The notes under the pieces: generated by a model
Database searches by the model: none
The model's input: the letters and a program-made list of their open reading frames with translations, nothing else
Told to the model about the DNA's origin: nothing
Shown here: piece by piece, positions 1 to 7,137 of the stretch
Layout of the letters: each line of letters starts with the position of its first letter
Position numbering within the stretch: the first letter of the stretch is position 1
Made by a program: the position numbers and the translations under genes
Source of the DNA: Nitrospinota bacterium
GTDB taxonomy: Bacteria > Nitrospinota > Nitrospinia > Nitrospinales > Nitrospinaceae
Length of the DNA: 35,845 nucleotides
Direction: 5' to 3'
Assembly (NCBI GenBank): GCA_029879645.1
Contig: JAOUPX010000019.1
Location: forward strand, 1 to 35,845

Positions 1-1
1 T

Positions 2-184
2 TTCCCGGTGTTCGTGCTGGCTTCGCTGATCAGCCGGTCGGCGCGGTTTTTCATTGTCGCCGGACTGATTTACAAATTCGGCGCCCCGATCAAAGTATTC
101 ATTGAAAAATATTTCAACATCCTCAGTATTGTTTTTCTCGTCCTCTTGTTCGCGGGATTCATGCTGATCAAATACATTTTTTGA
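2..184 (+). CDS. C-terminal fragment of a VTT/DedA (YqaA-like) membrane protein
   Basis: An open frame enters from the left edge and ends in TGA at 182-184, leaving about 60 residues. The visible part has an S-R-S-A-R-F-F segment, a short amphipathic stretch with F-G-A-P-I, and a final hydrophobic helix ending K-Y-I-F. This resembles the C-terminus of YqaA/DedA-type VTT-domain inner-membrane proteins, in which an arginine-containing loop precedes the last transmembrane segment. DedA-family proteins act in membrane lipid or proton-motive-force homeostasis. The start lies outside the window, so neither full length nor subfamily can be judged. cutA begins 12 bases downstream on the same strand, so the two may be cotranscribed. 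Confidence 0.6.
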   Translation, partial: FPVFVLASLISRSARFFIVAGLIYKFGAPIKVFIEKYFNILSIVFLVLLFAGFMLIKYIF

Positions 185-196
185 TTTTGGTATTCT

Positions 197-520
197 ATGG
201 ATTCGCACATCGTCGTTCTCATCACTGCCTCTTCACAGGAAGAAGCCGACACATTGAGCCGCGGACTGGTGGAAGCCAAACTCGCATTCTGCGTCAACAG
301 CGTGCCGGGGGTAAAGTCGACCTACTATTGGGAAAACCAGTTGTGCGTCGATACCGAGTTTCTGTTGATCGCCAAAACCCGCGGTGACCGGTTCGACGAA
401 CTGGAGGAGTGGGTGGTGGAGCACCACAGTTACGACGTGCCGGAGGTGATCGCCCTGCCCGTGGTGAAAGGTTCCAAACCGTACCTGAAAGGCATCGACG
501 ACTGGGTGGGCGAGAAATAA
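197..520 (+). CDS. cutA: CutA1-family divalent cation tolerance protein
   Basis: The 107-residue product is the usual CutA length. It shows the family pattern: a hydrophobic first strand (I-V-V-L-I-T-A) followed by a helix, a central K-S-T-Y-Y-W-E-N segment with acidic and aromatic residues, and the conserved C-terminal P-E-V-I-A-L-P-V with Y-L-K-G-I-D-D-W. CutA1 proteins are small cytoplasmic trimers with a ferredoxin-like fold, genetically linked in E. coli to copper tolerance; the biochemical role is unsettled. The ATG at 197 has no clear Shine-Dalgarno. The gene lies 12 bases after the upstream membrane gene, so translation may depend on that transcript. Confidence 0.93.
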   Translation: MDSHIVVLITASSQEEADTLSRGLVEAKLAFCVNSVPGVKSTYYWENQLCVDTEFLLIAKTRGDRFDELEEWVVEHHSYDVPEVIALPVVKGSKPYLKGIDDWVGEK

Positions 521-527
521 TTTAATT

Positions 528-561
528 AATCACAGATGAACACCGATAAACACGAATAAAA
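528..561. repeat. AT-rich 'cacagatgaacaccgataaacacg' dispersed-repeat-like sequence
   Basis: Between cutA and msrP lies AT-rich non-coding DNA containing CACAGATGAACACCGATAAA and its continuation. I recognise similar intergenic sequences from several unrelated bacterial genomes, but only one copy occurs here, so repeat status rests on recollection. Confidence 0.35.
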
Positions 562-590
562 AAGTAGTTTTCCTTTTATGGGGAAAAATA

Positions 591-678
591 AAACATAGAT
601 CCTTCGTCGCCGTTGGCTCCTCAGGATGACAGTACATATTTCTCTGTCATTCTGAGCGTTAGCGAAGAATCTATGTTT
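591..678. repeat. Long imperfect palindrome (MITE/REP-like element)
   Basis: The left arm begins AAACATAGATCCTTCG at 591 and ends GGATGACAG. The right arm begins CTGTCATTCTGAGCG and ends GAATCTATGTTT at 678. Reverse-complementing the right arm reproduces the left arm with only a few differences, so the region can fold into one long hairpin. The GTCATTCTGAGCG...GAAGAATCT core resembles a palindromic intergenic sequence seen in many bacterial genomes. It contains no gene and ends 16 bases before the msrP start, so it would form part of the msrP leader. Confidence 0.65.
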
Positions 679-694
679 AAATTTTTTTAATACT

Positions 695-1672
695 ATGACT
701 CATCACATTAAAATTCCAAAAGGCTGGGAACTGCCGGAGCATGAGCTTACCCCGGAATCCATTTTCATGAACCGGCGCGAGGTTCTGCAGGCGATGGGCT
801 GGGTCGGCGCGTTTTCGGCCAGTATGCTGTTCGGATGCGCTCCAGGTTCGGCGGAAGTCACCAATGCCCATCCGGAAACGAACCTCACCCCGCTCGAAAA
901 GAAACTGTACCCCGCCACGCGCGTGACTCGCTTCAAGCTGGATCGGCGGATTACCGAAGAAGCGGTGGCCGCCAGTTACAACAATTACTACGAGTTCAGC
1001 GAGGTCAAGGAAGATGTGGACCATCACGCCCAGAAACTGAAAACGAGGCCGTGGCAGGTAGAGGTAACGGGACTGGTTGAAAATCCGAAAACCTACGATC
1101 TGGATGATTTACTTAAACAGTTTTCACTGGAAGAACGGTTTTACCGCCACCGGTGCGTGGAGGCGTGGGCGATGGCGGTGCCTTGGACGGGATTTCCGTT
1201 GAAGGCGCTTCTCGATGACGTACGACCCAAATCGCAGGCAAAATACGTCCGCCTGGTTTCGTTTCATGAACCGTTCACCGCGCAGGGGCAGATCGCGTTC
1301 TGGCAGCCCTGGCCCTACTCCGAAGCGCTTACGGTGAAGGAAGCCATGAATGAATTGACGATTCTTGCAACGGGGGTTTACGGCCACCCCCTTCCGAAAC
1401 AACACGGCGCGCCGGTGCGGCTGGTGGTGCCTTGGAAATACGGGTTCAAAAGCATCAAGGCGATCCAGCGCATCGAGTTGGTCGATTATAAACCCAAAAC
1501 ATTCTGGAACACCGTGCAACCGCAGGAATACGGATTCACCGCCAATGTCGACCCTGGCGTGCCGCATCCCCGCTGGCCACAAACCAAAGAGGAAATGATC
1601 GGCACCAAAGAAATCCGCCTCACCCAGCTCTATAACGGCTATGGCGATTTCGTCGCGGATATGTATAGTTAA
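695..1672 (+). CDS. msrP: MsrP (YedY) molybdopterin catalytic subunit, periplasmic methionine sulfoxide reductase
   Basis: The 325-residue product matches the molybdenum-dependent MsrP family, which repairs oxidised methionines in periplasmic proteins. The N-terminus has the family layout: L-T-P-E-S-I-F, then a twin-arginine motif (N-R-R-E-V-L-Q-A-M-G, residues 26-35) and a hydrophobic stretch, so export by Tat is expected. Because the pre-Tat extension is conserved in the family, the ATG at 695 is preferred over the internal ATG before the twin arginines. The Y-R-H-R-C-V-E-A-W segment holds the likely molybdenum-ligating cysteine, Cys154. The oxidoreductase fold continues to the conserved V-P-W-K-Y-G-F-K-S motif. 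The usual membrane haem partner gene msrQ is not adjacent, so electrons must come from a distant MsrQ or another donor. No clear ribosome binding site is visible. Confidence 0.93.
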   Translation: MTHHIKIPKGWELPEHELTPESIFMNRREVLQAMGWVGAFSASMLFGCAPGSAEVTNAHPETNLTPLEKKLYPATRVTRFKLDRRITEEAVAASYNNYYEFSEVKEDVDHHAQKLKTRPWQVEVTGLVENPKTYDLDDLLKQFSLEERFYRHRCVEAWAMAVPWTGFPLKALLDDVRPKSQAKYVRLVSFHEPFTAQGQIAFWQPWPYSEALTVKEAMNELTILATGVYGHPLPKQHGAPVRLVVPWKYGFKSIKAIQRIELVDYKPKTFWNTVQPQEYGFTANVDPGVPHPRWPQTKEEMIGTKEIRLTQLYNGYGDFVADMYS

Positions 1673-1681
1673 TCCAACCAA

Positions 1682-1987
1682 TTACGCAGAAAGCACCTTA
1701 ACTTCCCGCAAGAGCCTAGTTTTCAATTTTTGTTTTTCACATTGAAGATCATAGCGCGATTGAAGATTAGCCCAAAAGCTTTCCGAGGTCCCGAAGTATC
1801 GCGATAACCTCAGAGCCGTGTCGGGACTGACCCCCCGCTTTTCATGAATAATCTCGTTAATCCGGCGTGGAGGAACACTGATATCCTTCGCCAAACGGTA
1901 CTGGCTGATTTCCATCGGCTTCAAAAACTCTTCCAGCAGAATTTCCCCTGGATGAATTGGACTTAACAGTTTCTTTGTTTTACTCAT
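1682..1987 (-). CDS. higA: HigA-type antitoxin (XRE-family helix-turn-helix)
   Basis: The 101-residue protein begins with the HigA/VapI signature: I-H-P-G-E-I-L-L-E-E-F-L, then S-Q-Y-R-L-A-K-D-I and a recognition-helix region P-P-R-R-I-N-E-I-I. The helix-turn-helix spans about residues 25-65, and R-L-S-R-Y-F-G-T-S-E-S-F-W follows as in other HigA proteins. HigA binds and neutralises HigB and represses the operon. It is the second gene of the pair, 8 bases after higB, with an AGGA-type Shine-Dalgarno before the ATG. The toxin-first order is typical of higBA. It is convergent with msrP, with 9 bases between the stop codons. Confidence 0.92.
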   Translation of the reverse strand: MSKTKKLLSPIHPGEILLEEFLKPMEISQYRLAKDISVPPRRINEIIHEKRGVSPDTALRLSRYFGTSESFWANLQSRYDLQCEKQKLKTRLLREVKVLSA

Positions 1988-1995
1988 GATTTATC

Positions 1996-2277
1996 CTAAT
2001 GATAATCCACAATCTCCACATCAAACGCATCTCCATTGTTCCAGATAAAACAGATGCGCCACTGCAAATTTATACGTATGCTGTACTGACCCTCTCGGTC
2101 GCCCTTCAGTTTTTCCAAATGATTGGATTGAGGAATCCTTAAATCGATCAAGGCCGATGCCGCTTCCAATATTTCCAATTTTCGACGGGCTGATCGGATT
2201 ATTTCAGAGGGAAACTTCCTGGATCCTATCAGGTTAAATAACTTTTCGGTTTCCTTACATTTAAACGACTTAATCAT
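1996..2277 (-). CDS. higB: HigB-type mRNA-interferase toxin (RelE/ParE superfamily)
   Basis: The 93-residue product has the HigB/RelE-superfamily pattern: an N-terminal M-I-K-S-F-K-C-K-E-T strand, a basic helix (I-I-R-S-A-R-R-K-L), P-Q-S-N-H-L-E-K-L-K-G-D-R, then Q-Y-S-I-R-I-N-L-Q-W-R-I-C-F-I-W and a final V-E-I-V-D-Y-H. HigB cleaves mRNA on the ribosome and is held inactive by HigA. The W-R-I-C-F strand and C-terminal His are where family members carry catalytic residues. The ATG at 2277 overlaps the last codons of a relic SUMF1-fold reading frame and has no strong Shine-Dalgarno. A good promoter lies about 50 bases upstream. Confidence 0.92.
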   Translation of the reverse strand: MIKSFKCKETEKLFNLIGSRKFPSEIIRSARRKLEILEAASALIDLRIPQSNHLEKLKGDREGQYSIRINLQWRICFIWNNGDAFDVEIVDYH

Positions 2278-2317
2278 GCACGGTGTCTTTGGCGCACCAA
2301 AAATCGGTGTCGTTGAA
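2270..2317 (-). pseudogene. Relic C-terminus of a SUMF1/FGE-sulfatase-fold gene
   Basis: Reading minus from 2317, sixteen codons give F-N-D-T-D-F-W-C-A-K-D-T-V-H-D-stop. The intact SUMF1-fold gene at 10.2-11.1 kb ends F-N-D-T-G-F-R-C-A-K-D-P-V-D-E. Over 46 aligned bases I count 37 identities, including an uninterrupted GGTGCGCCAAAGA. The two key replacements (Gly to Asp, Arg to Trp) are single-base changes. Nothing upstream continues the SUMF1 fold; a promoter occupies that place. I infer a truncated gene copy left after recombination. It overlaps the higB start codon. Confidence 0.7.
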
Positions 2318-2325
2318 TTGAATAA

Positions 2326-2354
2326 ATGATAACGCGCGACATTAATAACGTCAA
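2326..2354 (-). promoter_or_regulatory. Sigma70-type promoter of higBA
   Basis: On the minus strand TTGACG (2349-2354) and TATCAT (2326-2331) are separated by exactly 17 bases, close to the consensus TTGACA-N17-TATAAT. It points at higB, giving a leader of roughly 40-45 bases that covers the SUMF1 relic. Confidence 0.6.
2338..2352. promoter_or_regulatory. Candidate HigA operator (imperfect palindrome)
   Basis: GACATTAATAACGTC (plus strand) is a near-perfect 15-base palindrome with one mismatched pair around its centre. It lies between the -10 and -35 of the higBA promoter and overlaps the -35, a suitable place for autorepression by HigA. This assignment is from position and symmetry only. 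Confidence 0.4.
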
Positions 2355-2388
2355 CCGGTATTATTCTTCTAAAAATTCTCCTTTTACT

Positions 2389-3129
2389 TTATTGTTTCTC
2401 AACCGATTGAGCGCAACGGAAGCCGATGTGGTTGAAACGGCCGGCGGGGAGGTCGTAGTTGCGCCTTGTGGTGCGGAGGAAATCCGGCAGGTCGCGCCAT
2501 GACCCGCCGCGAATGACGCGGTACTTGCTGGTGAAGGGACCCTGGGGATTCTCCTTCGGGCTTGCGGGGTAGTAACCATCATCATAATAATCCGCCACCC
2601 ATTCCCAGACGTTGCCGGACATATCGCGCACGCCCAAGGCGTTGGGCTTTGTTCCACCGACGGGATGGGTTGTGCGTTGCGAGTTGTCCCAGTACCAGGC
2701 GTAATCGCCGTCAATCTCATCTCCCCAGTAATAAACGGTGTCGGATCCGGCACGCGCGGCTTTTTCCCATTCCGCTTCGGTGGGCAGACGCTTGCCGATT
2801 TTATGGCAATAGTCCCGCGCCTCGTACCAGGTGACCTGTTCGACCGGCAGGTTGTTGCCGTGGAAGTCGGACGGATTGTTTCCCATCACTTTCTCAAACT
2901 GTTCTTGGGTGACTTCGTGTTTGTCGATGAAGAAAGCAGAGAGGTGAGCTATATGAGGCGTTTCGTCTTCCGCCGCTTTCGATCCCATCTCAAATTCCCC
3001 TGCGGGAATGAGAACCATAGATTCATTCTTGGAGGAGGCTTGTGAAACCATCATAAAAATAAATAAGGGAATGACAGCCCAAATCATTCCCCTCCTTACC
3101 AAGGAGGGGATACAGGGGAGGTTATTCAT
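2389..3129 (-). CDS. Exported SUMF1/FGE-sulfatase-fold protein
   Basis: The 246-residue product has a hydrophobic N-terminal export signal (about residues 15-33) followed by a full SUMF1-type domain: M-V-L-I-P-A-G-E-F-E-M-G-S, the P-V-E-Q-V-T-W-Y-E-A segment, R-L-P-T-E-A-E-W-E-K-A-A-R, M-S-G-N-V-W-E-W-V and R-G-G-S-W, ending I-G-F-R-C-A. Family members include formylglycine-generating enzyme, EgtB and PvdO. The cysteine pair used by formylglycine-generating enzyme after R-G-G-S is absent (R-D-L-P-D-F-L-R instead), so sulfatase activation is unlikely. The substrate is unknown. The start is ambiguous: ATG 3129 follows GAGGAGGGG and keeps two arginines ahead of the hydrophobic core, while ATG 3087 follows AAGGAGGGG but lacks a basic n-region. 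Both sites lie in an inverted repeat. Confidence 0.85.
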   Translation of the reverse strand: MNNLPCIPSLVRRGMIWAVIPLFIFMMVSQASSKNESMVLIPAGEFEMGSKAAEDETPHIAHLSAFFIDKHEVTQEQFEKVMGNNPSDFHGNNLPVEQVTWYEARDYCHKIGKRLPTEAEWEKAARAGSDTVYYWGDEIDGDYAWYWDNSQRTTHPVGGTKPNALGVRDMSGNVWEWVADYYDDGYYPASPKENPQGPFTSKYRVIRGGSWRDLPDFLRTTRRNYDLPAGRFNHIGFRCAQSVEKQ

Positions 3130-3166
3130 AACCCCTCCTCAGTCCTCCCCTTGGTAAGGGGAGGAG
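3088..3166. repeat. Inverted pair of 'CCCTCCTTACCAAGGAGGG' repeats
   Basis: Two roughly 36-base copies in opposite orientation meet near 3126. Each has a self-complementary CCTCCTTACCAAGGAGG-type core plus an AGGGGAGGTTAT/ATAACCCCTCC end. The whole can form a large cruciform or hairpin. It covers the start region of the SUMF1-fold gene and encodes its first residues (N-L-P-C-I-P-S-L-V-R-R-G). Confidence 0.7.
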
Positions 3167-3196
3167 AAAAAAGGCTGGGGATCCATCGCATGCCAC

Positions 3197-3505
3197 TCAT
3201 TTTTTTCTCCGAAACAACTCTGCGAAGTTGGCGAGGAATCCGGATATGGCGGCACCGGACCCGGCGGCCATGATCAGGATATCCTTATCTCCCGCCTGAT
3301 ATCCCAGGGCCCCGCCAATCACCGCGCCCAGGCAGATGATGACCAGATAGCGCCGTCCGCCAAGCCATCCGACGAACCCGCCGATGATCGTCCCCAGCGC
3401 TCCCGCTACCAGCGAAGCCGCGAGGCTTTCCAGGACGACACCGATCAGGACACCGGTCACCCCCAACAGGAACATCCCCAGATAAATGTTATTTTTGTTT
3501 TTCAT
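3197..3505 (-). CDS. Small glycine-rich membrane protein, unknown function
   Basis: The 102-residue product is nearly all hydrophobic with three to four glycine-rich membrane segments: G-M-F-L-L-G-V-T-G-V-L-I-G-V-V-L, L-G-T-I-I-G-G-F-V-G-W-L-G-G, and V-I-I-C-L-G-A-V-I-G-G-A-L-G. It begins M-K-N-K-N-N and ends in a basic tail, R-R-K-K. The spaced glycines resemble glycine-zipper helices that pack tightly in membranes. I do not recognise a family. It is the first gene of the minus-strand run leading into the SUMF1-fold gene, from which it is separated by the inverted repeats. Coding status is supported by consistent hydrophobicity and an ordinary ATG. Confidence 0.65.
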   Translation of the reverse strand: MKNKNNIYLGMFLLGVTGVLIGVVLESLAASLVAGALGTIIGGFVGWLGGRRYLVIICLGAVIGGALGYQAGDKDILIMAAGSGAAISGFLANFAELFRRKK

Positions 3506-3568
3506 TCTCTGGGCATGATACTACACATTTCAGGAATTAGGCTAAGCGAGGATATAGATGCATAACGC

Positions 3569-3606
3569 AAAAAGCCACCCTGACGTAACTCAGGGTGGCT
3601 TTTATT
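3569..3606 (-). terminator. Rho-independent terminator after pntAB
   Basis: AGCCACCCTG (3573-3582) pairs perfectly with CAGGGTGGCT (3591-3600) around an 8-base loop. Runs of A on the left and T on the right make it usable in both directions. On the minus strand it lies about 30 bases after the pntB stop and is followed by a U-tract. Confidence 0.9.
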
Positions 3607-3633
3607 ATTTACCTTTATAGATGCTTTGGAGAC

Positions 3634-5025
3634 TTACAGGGCTTTGAACACCTCATCGAGGCTCTTGCCTGCGTCGCCGAACAGCATGCGTGTGTTCTCT
3701 TTAAAGAACAGCGGATTTTGCACCCCGGCGTAACCGGTGGCCATGCCGCGCTTCAGAACGATAGTGGTCTGGCCCTTCCAGCACTCCATCACCGGCATGC
3801 CTGCGATCGGGCTGTTGGGATCCGTCTGCGCCGAAGGGTTGACGATATCGTTAGCGCCGATGACGATGGACACGTCTATATTAGGAAAGTCGTCATTGAT
3901 CTCATCCATTTCATACACGATGTCGTAGGGAACCCGCGCCTCAGCCAGCAGAACGTTCATATGGCCCGGCATACGACCGGCCACGGGATGAATCCCGAAG
4001 CGCACGTTTATTTTTTTGGCACGGAGCGCTTTGGTAATCTCATAAACAATATGCTGGGCCTGGGCGACGGCCATGCCGTAACCCGGGATAATCATGACTT
4101 CCTTGGAATCTTTCAGCAATTGCGCCACCTCATGAGGCTCCATCGCCACCACTTCGCCCTGTTCGCCTTCTGCCGCCGCTGAAGCACCCGAGGTGGTCCC
4201 GAAGCCACCGGCGATTACCGACAAAAATTTGCGGTTCATCGCTCGACACATGATGTAACTCAGGATGGCGCCGCTGCTTCCAACCAGCGCGCCGGTCACG
4301 ATCAGGAGATCGTTGCTCAGCATGAACCCGGTCGCCGATGCCGCCCAACCGGAATAACTGTTGAGCATGGATACCACCACCGGCATATCCGCGCCGCCGA
4401 TGGCCATGACCATATGAATACCGAACAGCAAGGCGATACCGGTCATTATCAGCAAGGGAACCAGTCCGCCACCATGACCCGCTGCTGATTGGTCGACGAA
4501 CATTTTACAGATATAAACGGAAGCGGCGAGCAAGCCCAAATTAAACCAGTGCCGGCCCGGGATCAACATCGGGTTACCGGTAATCTTGCCGCTGAGCTTT
4601 CCGAAGGCAATGATGGAACCCGAAAAAGTGACCGCACCAATAAGGATTCCCAAGTAGGTTTCAATATCGTGAATGGTCAGCTCGACACCGGTGTGGTGCG
4701 CAGGCCCCAAGAAGTTGGCGAAACCAACCAGAACCGCCGCCAGACCCACGAGACTGTGGAGGATGGCTACCAGTTCCGGCATTTCGGTCATTTGGACACG
4801 TTTCGCCAGAATAAAACCAATGGCGCCGCCAATGGCCAACCCGCCAATTAAAATTCCATAATTACCGGTGACACCCGATATGGTCGCCAGCAGGGCGATG
4901 GTCATACCGATGATGCCGTAAATATTTCCACGCCGTGCGGTCTCCTGGTTACTGAGTCCCCCCAGCGCCAGAATAAAAAGAATGGTCGCCCCTATATAAG
5001 AGACGGTTACGATTCCTGGATTCAT
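3634..5025 (-). CDS. pntB: NAD(P) transhydrogenase subunit beta
   Basis: The 463-residue product matches PntB, the beta subunit of proton-translocating transhydrogenase, in length and layout. The N-terminal half (about residues 1-260) is a bundle of membrane helices including the conserved [16 protein letters not shown] loop and G-K-L-S-G-K. The C-terminal half is the NADP(H)-binding domain dIII with [14 protein letters not shown] and the late [12 protein letters not shown] motif. The complex uses proton influx to reduce NADP+ with NADH at the inner membrane. The gene starts 11 bases after pntA, with GGAGGCGAGGAG directly before the ATG, and ends at the strong terminator, making a two-gene operon. 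Confidence 0.97.
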   Translation of the reverse strand: MNPGIVTVSYIGATILFILALGGLSNQETARRGNIYGIIGMTIALLATISGVTGNYGILIGGLAIGGAIGFILAKRVQMTEMPELVAILHSLVGLAAVLVGFANFLGPAHHTGVELTIHDIETYLGILIGAVTFSGSIIAFGKLSGKITGNPMLIPGRHWFNLGLLAASVYICKMFVDQSAAGHGGGLVPLLIMTGIALLFGIHMVMAIGGADMPVVVSMLNSYSGWAASATGFMLSNDLLIVTGALVGSSGAILSYIMCRAMNRKFLSVIAGGFGTTSGASAAAEGEQGEVVAMEPHEVAQLLKDSKEVMIIPGYGMAVAQAQHIVYEITKALRAKKINVRFGIHPVAGRMPGHMNVLLAEARVPYDIVYEMDEINDDFPNIDVSIVIGANDIVNPSAQTDPNSPIAGMPVMECWKGQTTIVLKRGMATGYAGVQNPLFFKENTRMLFGDAGKSLDEVFKAL

Positions 5026-5036
5026 CTCCTCGCCTC

Positions 5037-6593
5037 CTATTTGCGAAACATTTCAAGCATGCGGCGCGTCACTGCGAATCCGCCTGCAATATTAATAGCG
5101 GTGATCAGCACGGCCAACCCGGCCAACAACATGATCAATTTTTCTCCCGAACCAATCTGAAGTATTGCTCCGATGACAATGATGCTACTAACCGCATTGG
5201 TCACACTCATGAGCGGTGTATGCAAGGCCGGCGAAACATTCCAGATCACCATGTACCCCACAAAGCAGGCCAGCACAAACACGGTGAAGTGCGCCATGAA
5301 GGATGCCGGAGCCACAGCACCCAGCCCGAACAAAGCCAACCCGCCAATCCCGAATGTCATCGCCGGTCCCATCCAGGACGGCTTTGCCTCTTGCGGTTTG
5401 GGCGCGACTTTGGCGTCTTCCTTGGCTTGCGCCGGAGCGGCGGACAACTTGGGTACCGGCGGCGGCCAGGTGATTTCGCCACTCATGACCACGGTAGCGC
5501 CGCGAACCACTTCATCCTCAAAATTCACCACCACCTTGCCGTCTTTCTCCGGACACATGTCCGTCAGCAGGTGACGTAAGTTGGTGCCATACAACTGGCT
5601 GGATTGAGTGGCCAGGCGGCTTGGCAGATCGGTATAGCCGATCAGGGAAACCCCGTGAATCTGCACCACCTTTCCTGCCTGGGTCAGTTTGCAGTTGCCA
5701 CCCTGCTCCGCGGCGAGGTCGACAATCACGCTCCCGTTTTTCATTGACTTGACCATATCTTCGGTAATCAATTCCGGAGCCGGCTTGCCGGGAATCAGTG
5801 CGGTGGTGATGATGATGTCTACTTCTTTCGCCTGTTCCGCGAACAGGGCCATTTCCGCTTCGATAAATTCTTTACTCATTACCTTGGCGTAACCGCCGGC
5901 ACCCGAGCCTTCTTCTTCAAAGTCGAGCTCCAGAAATTCGGCGTCCATACTTTCGACCTGTTCTTTAACTTCAGGCCGGGTGTCGAACGCTCTGACGATC
6001 GCACCCATGCTGACTGCAGTGCCAATTGCCGAAAGCCCCGCAACGCCTGCGCCGATCACCATCACTTTTGCCGGAGGGATTTTACCTGCGGCGGTAATCT
6101 GACCGGTAAAAAAGCGTCCGAAATGCTGGGCGGCTTCGACCATGGCGCGGTAACCGGCAATGTTAGCCATGGAGCTGAGGGCGTCCATCTTTTGTGCCCG
6201 GGAAATACGGGGGACGCTGTCCATCGCCAACGCGGTAACTTCTTTTTCCGCCAGTTTTTTCAGTAATTCCGGATTTTGCGCGGGCCACAGGAAGGTAATC
6301 AGGATCTGATTCTTGTGCAGCAAATCCACTTCTTCTTTTTTCAAATCGGGATTATATTCCGGCGCACGAACCTTTAAAATAATGTCACTGCTGTCCCAGA
6401 GGGATTTAACGTCCTGCACCACCGTCACTCCCACCTCGGCATACGCAGAGTCGGAGAAATTAGCCTCCGCGCCAGCACCAGCCTGGATGGCGACTTCAAA
6501 TCCCAGTTTATTGATGAGCTGGCTGGCAACTTCCGGAGTGGTGGCCACCCGTCTTTCACCCGCATGAACTTCTTTTGGAATTCCTATTTTCAT
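5037..6593 (-). CDS. pntA: NAD(P) transhydrogenase subunit alpha, full-length type
   Basis: The 518-residue product is an unsplit PntA like the 510-residue E. coli protein. It starts [17 protein letters not shown], typical of the alanine dehydrogenase/PntA fold. The NAD(H)-binding Rossmann motif [14 protein letters not shown] lies near residues 176-190. A Pro/Ala/Lys-rich linker (about 385-405) joins domain dI to four C-terminal membrane helices, including [16 protein letters not shown]. Many bacteria split this region into a separate small subunit; here it is one chain. An AAGGGG Shine-Dalgarno precedes the ATG. It is first in the operon with pntB. Confidence 0.97.
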   Translation of the reverse strand: MKIGIPKEVHAGERRVATTPEVASQLINKLGFEVAIQAGAGAEANFSDSAYAEVGVTVVQDVKSLWDSSDIILKVRAPEYNPDLKKEEVDLLHKNQILITFLWPAQNPELLKKLAEKEVTALAMDSVPRISRAQKMDALSSMANIAGYRAMVEAAQHFGRFFTGQITAAGKIPPAKVMVIGAGVAGLSAIGTAVSMGAIVRAFDTRPEVKEQVESMDAEFLELDFEEEGSGAGGYAKVMSKEFIEAEMALFAEQAKEVDIIITTALIPGKPAPELITEDMVKSMKNGSVIVDLAAEQGGNCKLTQAGKVVQIHGVSLIGYTDLPSRLATQSSQLYGTNLRHLLTDMCPEKDGKVVVNFEDEVVRGATVVMSGEITWPPPVPKLSAAPAQAKEDAKVAPKPQEAKPSWMGPAMTFGIGGLALFGLGAVAPASFMAHFTVFVLACFVGYMVIWNVSPALHTPLMSVTNAVSSIIVIGAILQIGSGEKLIMLLAGLAVLITAINIAGGFAVTRRMLEMFRK

Positions 6594-7137
6594 TGTATTA
6601 CCCCTTGCATGGAATAAATTCTCAGGAATGCAAACGAATCATAAAGACAAATACCAAGTCAAAAATAATTGACCTTGGACAAATAAGCCACAAAGATTAG
6701 CATATAATCGGATTGAAGACCATTTTTCAATTTGATTTTTTGTAAATTTTACAGTTTCAAACCCCGTCTTTCTTCTGCCAGCCCAGGTTTGCCCTCTTCC
6801 GATGAACCAAGCTACCCGCCCTAAACGTTTCTTTCCTGTTCATCCGGCGTCCTCCTCCACCTGAACCCATGATAACTGGCGACTAGGGGTTCGACTGCAT
6901 CCCCCCCATCGCTCTATCGTTAAACAACTTTAACCTATTGGTTTTACAAAATAAATATCTCAGAAGTTGACCTTGCATGGAGCCCGAATCTCCCCAAAAT
7001 CATTGAAAATAAGGATATTGGAGGTTAGAATGATTCTATGAAAATACCTGAAAAACCTTCCGCCTCCTGTTTCGCCACATTTGTTAAAATGGCGCAAATA
7101 TTTGCTTTGAATAATTCCGCTCCAGGATTAAACAATT
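6594..7137. other. 544-base divergent intergenic region, no gene found
   Basis: This AT-rich gap separates the divergent pntA and diguanylate cyclase genes and presumably holds both promoters. I see no credible ORF or RNA gene. It contains a repeated CCTTGCATGG (6603-6612 and 6971-6980), a repeated TTGACCTTG (6669-6677 and 6967-6975), and a run of seven C near 6900. The direct repeats could be regulator sites but may be chance. Confidence 0.5.
6701..6730 (-). promoter_or_regulatory. Possible pntA promoter
   Basis: On the minus strand TTGAAA (6725-6730) is followed after 17 bases by TTATAT (6702-6707), or after 18 by TATATG. This is a moderate sigma70-like match about 105 bases upstream of the pntA ATG. 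The region is AT-rich, so chance matches are likely. Confidence 0.25.

Noticed and set aside
2-520. cutA and the upstream membrane gene as a metal-resistance system
   Set aside because: Two adjacent housekeeping-type genes are not enough. No transporter, metal regulator or metallochaperone is present.
1124-1681. 185-codon antisense frame within msrP
   Set aside because: It is opposite a confident gene, with no recognisable domain and unlikely composition (many His, Arg and Phe).
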